Assembly (NCBI GenBank): GCA_009778535.1
Contig: WRJP01000105.1
Span: 1-6,167 of the forward strand
DNA length: 6,167 bases
Reading direction: 5' to 3'
Origin: Propionibacteriaceae bacterium
GTDB taxonomy: Bacteria > Actinomycetota > Actinomycetes > Propionibacteriales > Propionibacteriaceae
In this document: positions 1-5,995 of the stretch, piece by piece
How positions within the stretch are numbered: the stretch's first letter is position 1
Layout of the letters: each line of letters begins with the position of its first letter
Program-made: the position numbers and the translations under genes
The notes under the pieces: generated by a model
Told to the model about the DNA's origin: nothing
What the model saw: only the letters and a program-made list of their open reading frames with translations
The model's database searches: none

Positions 1-18
1 TTCTGCCATTAAACAGCG

Positions 19-1383
19 TTAATAGGGTAATTGCTCCCGAAATCTTTGAATCACCGACAGGGCACGATCTCTCACCCAAACCATCGTGTGATCTGTATTA
101 GCTTCCACAATTAGCCGCAGCAGCGACTCGGTGGTCGATGGCCGCAGGCTCACCCACCAATCCGGAGCACTAATCGTCAAACCCTTGTCACGCTCCACAT
201 CCCCCAGACCATCAAAATCGAATTCAAAAGCATCAAGCACCTCTGGAATATCCCGAACTGCGATGCTTATCTCCCCTGATGTCGGGTAACTGGGATATTT
301 TTCAACCAACTTGCTCAGTGGCGACGGACTGCGGCCAAGTTTCGAGATGACGTGCAAAGCTGCCAACATTCCGCTGTCAGCTCCCCAAAAATCTCGAAAA
401 TAGTAATGGGTTGAATGCTCGCCGCCAAAGATCGCATCATTTGCTCCCATCGCAGCTTTCATGAAACTGTGACCTACTGGCGAAACTACAATCTTGCCCC
501 AATAACGCCGTACCGTCTCGGAAACTGATCTAGAAGTTACCGAATTGATCACGATGGTTGATCCTGGTTCTCGAATTAACATTTCTACCGCGATCAACGC
601 GATGATCGAAGCTGAATTTACGACCTGTCCGCGCTCATCAATAATGACGCAGCGGTCGCCATCTCCATCGAAAGCCAAACCTAGATCGGCTCCATGCCCG
701 ACAACCGTCTTTCTAATGTCAAACAAGTTATCGGGGTCGAGCGGGTTCGGCGCATGATTAGGAAAGGTGCCATCCGGCTCGAAGTACAATTCGATGAGGT
801 CAACTAAATCGCCCAGCACTTTTCTGGTCAATATTCCAGCAATCCCATTCCCGGCATCTACCACAACTTTCAGTCGCTTCAAGCCGGTCAACTTCACTAA
901 GGATCGCAAGAAAGCAGCGAAGTCGTCGAGTATATCCCGCTTTGTTACAAAACCGGCGGTTTCTGCTTCCGGAAGACCCCACAATGCATGGTTCCGAAGC
1001 TGGGCTAGCATGTCGACAGTGATGGGTTTGGCTCCACGCTGGCAGATTTTTATTCCGTTGTAAACCGCAGGATTGTGGGAAGCCGTAAACTGTACCCCAG
1101 GCAAATCCAAAACCCCCGATGCATACCAAAGAGCGTCAGTGCTGGTTAATCCCAAATCCACAAGATTTGCCCCCATGCTGGTTGCACCAGCAATGAACGC
1201 CTGGCTCAGTTCGGTTCCTAGCAGTCGCATGTCACGCCCGAGAACGAAGTAGGAGCCTGCGAGGTTGAACACCTTCACAAAGGCGGCTCCCAGCGCCTTT
1301 GCGCCTGCTTCATCCCACTCAACATCCTTACCAACCACGACACCGCGAATATCGTTAGGCTTGAATATCTCGGGCTTCAGCAT
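19..1383 (-). CDS. manB: Phosphomannomutase / phosphoglucomutase (ManB-type alpha-D-phosphohexomutase)
   Basis: Cytosolic enzyme that interconverts hexose-6-phosphate and hexose-1-phosphate, most likely mannose, giving Man-1-P for GDP-mannose and envelope mannosides; glucose is also possible. The 454-residue protein has the full four-domain family layout. The active-site loop TASHNP contains the phosphoserine S102, the metal loop DGDGDR is at 239-244 (D239, D241, D243), and the sugar-binding GEHS is at 321-324. The C-terminal phosphate-binding loop is RPSTTES at 414-420. Residues 321-340 (GEHS..YYFRDFWGADSG) are the style seen in bacterial PMM/PGM rather than GlmM. The loop at 416-420 reads STTES, whereas the usual form is S-N/G-T-E-P. 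The ATG is preceded by a GGAG SD, and the same frame has a stop about 30 bp upstream with no alternative start between, so the start is firm. It lies 115 bp downstream of mnmA on the same strand and could be cotranscribed with it. Sugar specificity (Man versus Glc) cannot be read from sequence. Confidence 0.93.
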   Translation of the reverse strand: MLKPEIFKPNDIRGVVVGKDVEWDEAGAKALGAAFVKVFNLAGSYFVLGRDMRLLGTELSQAFIAGATSMGANLVDLGLTSTDALWYASGVLDLPGVQFTASHNPAVYNGIKICQRGAKPITVDMLAQLRNHALWGLPEAETAGFVTKRDILDDFAAFLRSLVKLTGLKRLKVVVDAGNGIAGILTRKVLGDLVDLIELYFEPDGTFPNHAPNPLDPDNLFDIRKTVVGHGADLGLAFDGDGDRCVIIDERGQVVNSASIIALIAVEMLIREPGSTIVINSVTSRSVSETVRRYWGKIVVSPVGHSFMKAAMGANDAIFGGEHSTHYYFRDFWGADSGMLAALHVISKLGRSPSPLSKLVEKYPSYPTSGEISIAVRDIPEVLDAFEFDFDGLGDVERDKGLTISAPDWWVSLRPSTTESLLRLIVEANTDHTMVWVRDRALSVIQRFREQLPY

Positions 1384-1463
1384 TCTTGCTCCGGAAATGT
1401 TTCGGGTTTCATCTTTTTACAAACGTGTCTTACATTTTCCCATTTCGAGGCGGTTTTAGTCAT
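1377..1463 (-). CDS. Possible 28-codon upstream ORF overlapping the mutase start
   Basis: In the gap between mnmA and the mutase gene, a minus-strand frame runs from ATG at 1463 to TGA at 1379-1377. It encodes 28 residues, beginning MTKTASKWENVRHV and ending FPEQEC, rich in Lys, Glu and Thr. Its stop overlaps the mutase start codon in the form ATGCTGA, an arrangement that often goes with translational coupling. Against a real gene: no clear SD lies before its ATG, it has no recognisable domain, and a frame this short can arise by chance. The GGAG that serves the mutase lies inside it. If translated, it would act more plausibly as a leader than as a functional protein. Confidence 0.2.
   Translation of the reverse strand: MTKTASKWENVRHVCKKMKPETFPEQEC
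1389..1392 (-). promoter_or_regulatory. Ribosome binding site of the phosphohexomutase gene
   Basis: On the minus strand the sequence reads CCGGAGCAAGA then ATG, giving a GGAG core 5 nt from the start codon. This supports the chosen start at 1383. Confidence 0.7.
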
Positions 1464-1498
1464 TAGCAACACTCAATATCGGCGATTTTTACTACTTC

Positions 1499-2596
1499 CT
1501 AGGAGGGAATTGCTGGTGCTTTCGTGGTTGCGGTCTTGGAAATTTGAGCAGATCCGACGACACGCCCTTGCTCGTAGCAAACAACGGTTTGTCCTAAAGC
1601 TATTCCGACAACTGGTTGCACAAATTCCACCCTCAGTTCGTCGTCACAGTAGCTGAAATTCGCAGGTACCGCTGCACCATGCGCCCGCCACTGTGCAAAA
1701 CCTGACCAAGGTTCGGAAATGACGGCTTGAGTGAAAGTCAGGCTGGTACCGCGCAACCTACCCACACTTAAATCCTGCTTTGAGCCCACGACCACCGTAT
1801 TGGCTTGCGCATCAATCGCTTTCACATAACGCGGCCGTCCGTCAGCGGCAGGCACTCGCAACCGCAAGCCGTGGCGTTGTCCTACCGTAAATTGGTAGCT
1901 GCCTAAGTGTGTCCCCAGCACCGTACCATCGCTAGCTACTATATTCCCTTCTCGGCGCCCCAACTGTTTGCGGAGAAAGGCCGCAGTGTCCCCATCCGGG
2001 ATGAAACAAATGTCGCTCGAATCTGGTTTTTCAGCAATGTTGAAGCCGCATTTCGCTGCCTCAGCACGAATGTCAGCCTTTGCGGGCGAACTCCCAAGCG
2101 GGAACAATGAATGCGCTAACTGGTCTTGATTGAGGACACCCAGCACATATGACTGATCTTTTGCTGCTTCGCTGGAACGATGCAGACTTCGTTGCCCAGC
2201 GGCATTTTCAATAAGCGCATAATGTCCAGTTGCCAGCGCCTCAAATCCCAATCCACGTGCTCGCGTTAACATTGCGGAAAACTTGATCTTCTGATTACAG
2301 CGCAGACACGGATTCGGCGTCTCTCCCTTCGCATATGCCGCCACGAAATAATCAATGACTTCGGTCTTGAACTCCTTTGTAAAATCCCACAACAACAGCG
2401 GAATGCCTAATACCTCGGCGACATGCTGCGCATCACTAGCATGATCGAACCGAGGTTGGTTTGCGAGTAATCCAGCTTGGGATGGATTTTCCCACAAGCG
2501 TAAATGCACCCCTGTTACGGTATGTCCCGCAGCAACTAGACGTGCAGCAGCGACTGCGGAATCCACTCCGCCAGAGATGGCACAAAGAATCTTCAT
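1499..2596 (-). CDS. mnmA: tRNA-specific 2-thiouridylase MnmA
   Basis: Cytosolic ATP-dependent enzyme that puts the 2-thio group on the wobble uridine (U34) of tRNA-Lys, -Glu and -Gln, taking sulfur from a cysteine desulfurase relay. The 365-residue length fits the family. The PP-loop SGGVDS is at 8-13. The catalytic pair is the nucleophile C97 in NPCLRCN and C197 in SSDICFIPDGD, matching E. coli C102/C199. GHYA at 124-127, KDQSYVL at 146-152 and GQRHGL at 239-244 are family signatures, followed by the C-terminal beta-barrel region. The start at MKILCAISGGVDS sits where family members begin. No SD is visible in the 20 nt upstream; a -10-like box lies 14 bp away, so the transcript may be leaderless or nearly so. 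It is divergent from glgX. In many actinobacteria mnmA sits beside a cysteine desulfurase gene and ligA, and neither is present here. Confidence 0.97.
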   Translation of the reverse strand: MKILCAISGGVDSAVAAARLVAAGHTVTGVHLRLWENPSQAGLLANQPRFDHASDAQHVAEVLGIPLLLWDFTKEFKTEVIDYFVAAYAKGETPNPCLRCNQKIKFSAMLTRARGLGFEALATGHYALIENAAGQRSLHRSSEAAKDQSYVLGVLNQDQLAHSLFPLGSSPAKADIRAEAAKCGFNIAEKPDSSDICFIPDGDTAAFLRKQLGRREGNIVASDGTVLGTHLGSYQFTVGQRHGLRLRVPAADGRPRYVKAIDAQANTVVVGSKQDLSVGRLRGTSLTFTQAVISEPWSGFAQWRAHGAAVPANFSYCDDELRVEFVQPVVGIALGQTVVCYEQGRVVGSAQISKTATTKAPAIPS

Positions 2597-2610
2597 TGCT
2601 ACAAAGACTA

Positions 2611-2616
2611 ACTATA
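2611..2616 (-). promoter_or_regulatory. Candidate -10 box of the mnmA promoter
   Basis: The minus strand reads TATAGT (within TTATATAGT), five of six matches to the sigma-70-type -10 consensus, ending 14 bp before the mnmA ATG. A start site about 7 nt downstream would leave a leader of roughly 5-10 nt, which agrees with the missing SD. No good -35 is present at 16-18 bp (only ATCAAC-like sequence), so this rests on the -10 alone. Confidence 0.45.
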
Positions 2617-2688
2617 TAACCTACTTAGCAGGCGTTGATTTGCCGCTTTCATAGGTACGCCTTACACAGAAATACCGGTTTCGTGTCA

Positions 2689-2694
2689 TAAAGT
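2689..2694 (+). promoter_or_regulatory. Weak candidate -10 box for glgX
   Basis: TAAAGT (four of six to TATAAT) lies 28 bp before the glgX ATG, leaving room for a short leader with an SD. There is no convincing -35 at 16-18 bp. The 126-bp divergent region must hold a plus-strand promoter if glgX has its own, and this is the best hexamer I see. Confidence 0.25.
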
Positions 2695-2711
2695 GGCATC
2701 TGCAAATAAAT

Positions 2712-2717
2712 GAAGGA
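2712..2717 (+). promoter_or_regulatory. Ribosome binding site of glgX
   Basis: GAAGGA lies 5 nt before the ATG at 2723, a good Shine-Dalgarno match at normal spacing. It contrasts with the SD-less mnmA on the other side of the same intergenic region. Confidence 0.75.
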
Positions 2718-2722
2718 CAAAC

Positions 2723-4804
2723 ATGACCGAGTTACTCGATGCCAACCTTGGCGCGAGCTGTAGTGATGACGGAACTGAATTCTCTATCTGGGCACCGCGA
2801 GCGACCAGAGTGGAGTTGGCATTAGTAGAAAAAGACAAGCAGATAAATCATGACATGAACGCCTGCGCAGACGGCATCTGGCGGGTTTTCATTCCTGAAG
2901 TTGGTTCAGGACAACGTTACGGTTTTCGGGTACACGGGCCTTGGAATCCCGATCAGGGAGAACGTTTCAACCCAGCCAAACTTTTGGTAGACCCCTACGC
3001 TAAGGCAATCACCGGAGGAGTCGACTATTCGGGGCCCATTTTCGACCACACCCCAGAGTCCAATTTCTCGCCAGACTTGACGGACTCTGCTGATGCTGTT
3101 CCGCTATCTGTTGTGGTTGCTGATTCTCCCCCACCGAAACCGTTGGAAACCCCGATTCCGTTGGCTGAAATGGTCATCTATGAGACGCATCTTAAAGGTT
3201 TCACAAAACTGCATCCGGCAGTTCCCGAACATCTGCGCGGCACTTATGCCGGTTTTGCCTATCCGGCCGTGATCGAATATCTAAAAACTCTGGGAATCAA
3301 CACTGTCGAGTTCTTACCCATCCAACACTTCATCTCCGAGCCCTTCGTCGTCGGGCGCGGATTAGTAAATTTTTGGGGTTACAACACTTTGGGTTTCTTC
3401 GCTCCACATGCGCCCTACTCGTCGAGTGGAACCATGGGAGAGCAAGTAACCGAGTTCAAAGAGCTGGTTTCCGCGCTGCATGAGCATGAAATAGCGGTCA
3501 TCCTTGACGTCGTGTATAACCACACTGGAGAGGGCGGACACGAAGGGCCAACGCTTTGTTTTCGCGGAATAGATCACGGCGGTTACTACCGGCTCACCTT
3601 TGACCAACGCAATGACTATGACGTCACCGGATGCGGAAATGCCGTAGACACCTCACATGAAATCTCACTGAAACTGATAATGGATTCACTGCGCTATTGG
3701 GTTCAAGAAATGGGAGTCGACGGTTTCCGCTTCGACTTGGCCACCACCCTCATTAGAGATGAAGCCCACCATGTTGACCATTGTCACCTGTTTAAGCAAC
3801 TCATCGCCGCTGACCCGCTTTTGCAGGACAAGGTGATGATCGCTGAACCCTGGGATGTTGGCCCCTACGGGTATCAAGTCGGAGCCTGGGGTCAGGACTG
3901 GTCGGAATGGAATGACCAATTCCGCGATTACGTGCGCGATTTTTGGCGCGGCGCGGCCAGCGGTGTGCAAGAACTGGCGACTCGTTTAGGCGGCTCCGCA
4001 GACCTTTTTGACAATTTCGGAAGATCGGCAACCAGTTCCATCAACTACGTAACCGCACACGATGGTTTTACCTTGCGGGATTTGGTCAGCTACGACTTGA
4101 AACACAATGAGGCGAACGCTGAACGCAATCATGATGGCACCAACGACAATCGCTCTTGGAATCATGGCTGGGAGGGCGAGAGCACCGACCCCGAACTTAA
4201 CCGCTCCAGGCAGCGAACTGCACGAAACATGATGGCTACGTTGCTGCTGTCAACAGGAGTTCCCATGCTCACCGCCGGAGACGAAAAAGGACGCACCCAA
4301 GCAGGCAATAACAACGCCTACTGCCAGGACTCTCCACTGAGTTGGGTGGATTGGTATGACTTGCCCAACTGGGATTCCATGACAGCGTTGGTTCAGGTGT
4401 TGCTGGCACTGCGGAAAGCTCATCCGGTACTCCGCAGTGCTGATTTTAGAGCGCGGAGACCGATTCACGATACCCAAGGCCGCGATCTAGGCAGATCAGA
4501 GACAGCGTGGTTCAACGAACACGGCACCGAAATGGTTGACGAACAATGGCATGATTCGGCACGCAAAATCTTGGGCTTGTATCTTTCGGATTTGAGCAGC
4601 GGGTTTTTGATCTATTTCCATGCGGGGTCAGAACCGCTAAGCGTAAAACTACCTGCTGCCGCGTGGGGAAGCTCTTTCAGGGCAGTTGTACATACTGCCG
4701 ACCGTGACGAACTATCAGAGCAACCACTTCAACCTGAGAGCGAATTCATATTCCCGCCGCGCTGCGTCGCCGTTTTCGCTGCCAAGGTTTCCGCTAGCTC
4801 GTAG
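2723..4804 (+). CDS. glgX: Glycogen debranching enzyme GlgX (GH13_11)
   Basis: Cytosolic isoamylase-type debranching enzyme that hydrolyses alpha-1,6 branch points of glycogen, acting on short limit-dextrin branches left by glycogen phosphorylase. The 693 residues are family length. An N-terminal CBM48 spans about 10-100 (TEFSIWAPRA, FRVHGPWNP, NPAKLLVDPYA). The catalytic barrel begins near VIYETHLKGFT (151-161). The GH13 motifs are all intact: DVVYNH at 262-267, GFRFD at 334-338 with nucleophile D338, AEPWD with acid/base E375, and AHD with transition-state stabiliser D447. GlgX-specific blocks follow: KHNEAN at 460-465, DGTNDNRSWN at 471-480 and GNNNAYCQD at 528-536, then a C-terminal beta domain. 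It stands alone between two convergent or divergent neighbours, with no glgA, glgB, glgP or treY/treZ in view. TreX of trehalose pathways is the close alternative; without treY/treZ nearby, GlgX is preferred. Confidence 0.97.
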   Translation: MTELLDANLGASCSDDGTEFSIWAPRATRVELALVEKDKQINHDMNACADGIWRVFIPEVGSGQRYGFRVHGPWNPDQGERFNPAKLLVDPYAKAITGGVDYSGPIFDHTPESNFSPDLTDSADAVPLSVVVADSPPPKPLETPIPLAEMVIYETHLKGFTKLHPAVPEHLRGTYAGFAYPAVIEYLKTLGINTVEFLPIQHFISEPFVVGRGLVNFWGYNTLGFFAPHAPYSSSGTMGEQVTEFKELVSALHEHEIAVILDVVYNHTGEGGHEGPTLCFRGIDHGGYYRLTFDQRNDYDVTGCGNAVDTSHEISLKLIMDSLRYWVQEMGVDGFRFDLATTLIRDEAHHVDHCHLFKQLIAADPLLQDKVMIAEPWDVGPYGYQVGAWGQDWSEWNDQFRDYVRDFWRGAASGVQELATRLGGSADLFDNFGRSATSSINYVTAHDGFTLRDLVSYDLKHNEANAERNHDGTNDNRSWNHGWEGESTDPELNRSRQRTARNMMATLLLSTGVPMLTAGDEKGRTQAGNNNAYCQDSPLSWVDWYDLPNWDSMTALVQVLLALRKAHPVLRSADFRARRPIHDTQGRDLGRSETAWFNEHGTEMVDEQWHDSARKILGLYLSDLSSGFLIYFHAGSEPLSVKLPAAAWGSSFRAVVHTADRDELSEQPLQPESEFIFPPRCVAVFAAKVSASS

Positions 4805-4807
4805 GCA

Positions 4808-4822
4808 AGAGCCTTAGGCTCT
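4808..4822 (+). terminator. Hairpin just after the glgX stop
   Basis: AGAGCC-TTA-GGCTCT forms a perfect 6-bp stem with a 3-nt loop, starting 3 nt after the glgX stop codon. It is followed by GTATCGAT with no T-tract, so it is not a canonical intrinsic terminator. It could be a U-tract-less terminator or a 3'-end-protecting stem. Confidence 0.4.
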
Positions 4823-4856
4823 GTATCGATCACGAGAAAGTTCACCAGCCACTGTC

Positions 4857-4886
4857 GTCACCCTGCGTCACCCTGCGTCACCCTGC
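4857..4886. repeat. Three tandem copies of a 10-bp unit (GTCACCCTGC)
   Basis: GTCACCCTGC occurs three times head to tail without a mismatch, followed by a G that begins a partial fourth unit and then diverges. The unit is not a multiple of three and lies outside genes. The CCCTGCG part of each copy is complementary to CGCAGGG at 4895-4901. Confidence 0.9.
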
Positions 4887-4902
4887 GCTTCAGTCGCAGG
4901 GT
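4880..4902. terminator. GC-rich hairpin, likely bidirectional terminator
   Basis: ACCCTGCG (4880-4887) and CGCAGGGT (4895-4902) form a perfect 8-bp stem with a 7-nt loop, CTTCAGT. It lies between the convergent ends of glgX and the glycosyltransferase gene, where a terminator for both directions is expected. No T-tract follows on either strand. GC-rich stems without T-tracts have been proposed as terminators in actinobacteria, but function here is inferred from position and symmetry only. Confidence 0.5.
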
Positions 4903-4921
4903 CGATACATCGGCCTGCGAC
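4893..4921. terminator. Alternative hairpin competing with the 4880-4902 stem
   Basis: GTCGCAGG (4893-4900) pairs perfectly with CCTGCGAC (4914-4921), 8 bp around a 13-nt loop that holds its own CGAT/ATCG symmetry. The 5' arm is nearly the same segment used as the 3' arm of the 4880-4902 hairpin, so the two are mutually exclusive. Read on the minus strand, this stem begins 6 nt after the glycosyltransferase stop, so it would be the first structure met by RNA polymerase leaving that gene. Confidence 0.45.
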
Positions 4922-4927
4922 CGGCAT

Positions 4928-5980
4928 TCATCCAGCGGAAGCTGACCGACGCGAGGAAGCTAGCAACAAACAACCAACCTCGTAGGCCGCAACCAATACA
5001 CCGATCAGCAGCACCCCAAACACTTCAAAATGTAAATATCTCGAAGCGATAGCTACGCTGACCACCGCCAGACTAGCGACAGTTGCAACCATCGTGACCA
5101 ACGTGTGTGAACTGTTCACAGCGAGGAGTTGATAGGCATGTTCACGATGCGATTGCGTCAGTTTCTTGCCCTGCAAGGCACGTCTGACTAAGGTGACACA
5201 GACATCGGTTGCGTATACCGCCAGCGGTGCTAATCCGACCAAGATCGAATCAGTGGCCGCCCACATCCAAATGCCCACTCCGAAAAATAACCCGCCTAGC
5301 AAATAGCTTCCCACATCGCCAAGAAACAATCGGGCTTTTGGAAAATTCCAGGGCAAAAACCCAACGAAGGCTCCAAAGATCACGACGCCAAGCACTACGA
5401 GACCAGTAGCGTTCCATAACAACCCGACGATTACAGCAGCGACCCCCAAAATAGCGCCTTGATAACTTGAGATTCCGTTAATTCCGTCCATGAAGTTGGA
5501 GGCATTCACGGCAAAGATCGCAGCTAGGCAGAAGACGGGCACCAACCACAGCGGCCACTGCAAACTGACCAATAACGCAGCCCCCATGACTATGCCCAGC
5601 AACCCCTGTAGCGCCAAACGTACAGTCACTGAAAGCTGGCGTACATCTTCAACGAAACCCAGCCCGGCGAACAGCACCGCTCCTGCGACGATGACCGTCC
5701 CCGTGGAAGCTGGGTTCGCTTCGCCAATCCAGACATAGACCCCAGGTGCAGCCACATTTGAAATGAGAATTTGTACTAAACCTAAAGCCAGTCCCAGCCC
5801 CCATCCGATTACTATGACCACCGCTGGCGCTATTCCGCCGCCACGTAACGTCGGCTGCGAATGCGATGAGCGGTCGCTGGGAACATCCACCAGTTTCATC
5901 CGGCGCAGTAACAGTTGCGCAACTGCTGGAAGCAGCAAGCCAAGAATCAGTGCAATGACGAACAGCAAGCTAAAGCCCAT
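4928..5980 (-). CDS. Undecaprenyl-phosphate sugar-1-phosphate transferase (WecA/WbpL/MraY family, glycosyltransferase 4)
   Basis: Polytopic membrane enzyme that transfers a (N-acetyl)hexosamine-1-phosphate from a UDP-sugar to undecaprenyl phosphate, the first lipid-linked step of a surface polysaccharide or teichoic-acid-like glycan. The 350 residues are family length, with roughly ten hydrophobic segments spread throughout. Signatures in order: VPSDRSSH..PTLRGGG at 33-49 (WbpL/TagO-like), FVEDVRQLSV at 109-118, NASNFMDGINGI at 159-170, RLFLGDVGSYLLG at 217-229 with D222, and SHREHAYQ at 277-284. The acidic pair usually written DD is E111-D112 here. The start ATG follows an SD that matches the 16S 3' end, 15 bp after the stop of a FlaA1-like dehydratase gene, so the two are probably one operon. 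The donor sugar (GlcNAc, FucNAc, QuiNAc and so on) cannot be fixed. MraY itself is less likely, given the WbpL-type N-terminal motif and no cell-division genes nearby. Confidence 0.93.
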   Translation of the reverse strand: MGFSLLFVIALILGLLLPAVAQLLLRRMKLVDVPSDRSSHSQPTLRGGGIAPAVVIVIGWGLGLALGLVQILISNVAAPGVYVWIGEANPASTGTVIVAGAVLFAGLGFVEDVRQLSVTVRLALQGLLGIVMGAALLVSLQWPLWLVPVFCLAAIFAVNASNFMDGINGISSYQGAILGVAAVIVGLLWNATGLVVLGVVIFGAFVGFLPWNFPKARLFLGDVGSYLLGGLFFGVGIWMWAATDSILVGLAPLAVYATDVCVTLVRRALQGKKLTQSHREHAYQLLAVNSSHTLVTMVATVASLAVVSVAIASRYLHFEVFGVLLIGVLVAAYEVGCLLLASSRRSASAG

Positions 5981-5983
5981 CTG

Positions 5984-5991
5984 GGATCACC
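5984..5991 (-). promoter_or_regulatory. Unusual Shine-Dalgarno of the glycosyltransferase gene
   Basis: The minus strand reads GGTGATCC, then CAG and ATG. GGTGATCC is the complement of GGATCACC at the 3' end of bacterial 16S rRNA, 8 contiguous pairs shifted to the 3' side of the usual GGAGG core. The spacing is right once that shift is counted, so the ATG at 5980 is well supported. Confidence 0.6.
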
Positions 5992-5995
5992 AGCT

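Larger units (their letters stand above)
4822..4909. repeat. Outer 10-bp inverted repeat in the convergent gap
   Basis: TGTATCGATC at 4822-4831 is the inverted partner of GGTCGATACA at 4900-4909. Nine of ten bases are Watson-Crick and one is G-T. The arms enclose 68 bp that include the three tandem repeats. The right arm overlaps the segment used by the inner hairpins, so not all stems can form at once. Confidence 0.55.

Noticed and set aside
1..9. ATG GCA GAA on the minus strand, 9 bp after the mutase stop, could be the first three codons of another gene.
   Set aside because: Only three codons are visible and there is no SD in the expected place; too little to call.
800..1129. A 109-codon minus-strand frame inside the mutase gene, out of frame.
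   Set aside because: It overlaps the mutase active-site region in another frame and resembles no family; the mutase frame is clearly the real one.
19..1383. Phosphoglucosamine mutase (GlmM) as an alternative identity.
   Set aside because: The TASHNP-x-x-YNGIK loop and the GEHS..YYFRD block fit PMM/PGM proteins better than GlmM.
1384..1498. Possible terminator or promoter between mnmA and the mutase gene.
   Set aside because: No GC-rich stem with a T-tract on the minus strand and no convincing -35/-10 pair; readthrough from mnmA remains possible.
2630..2662. AGGCGT / ACGCCT inverted repeat 21 bp apart in the mnmA-glgX gap, as a possible operator.
   Set aside because: Six-base arms with a long spacer are expected by chance, and no known operator consensus was recognised.
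2608..2689. Two minus-strand frames of 22 and 14 codons upstream of mnmA, as possible leader peptides.
   Set aside because: They overlap the best mnmA -10 box, so they would lie upstream of the predicted transcript start, and neither has a clear SD.
4857..4886. Short tandem repeats considered as a CRISPR array or phage attachment site.
   Set aside because: Units are 10 bp with no spacers, and there are no cas genes, integrase or tRNA nearby.
4868..4927. A 19-codon minus-strand frame whose ATG directly follows the transferase TGA.
   Set aside because: It runs into the tandem repeats and stops there, has no SD of its own, and the repeat period is not a multiple of three; most likely chance.
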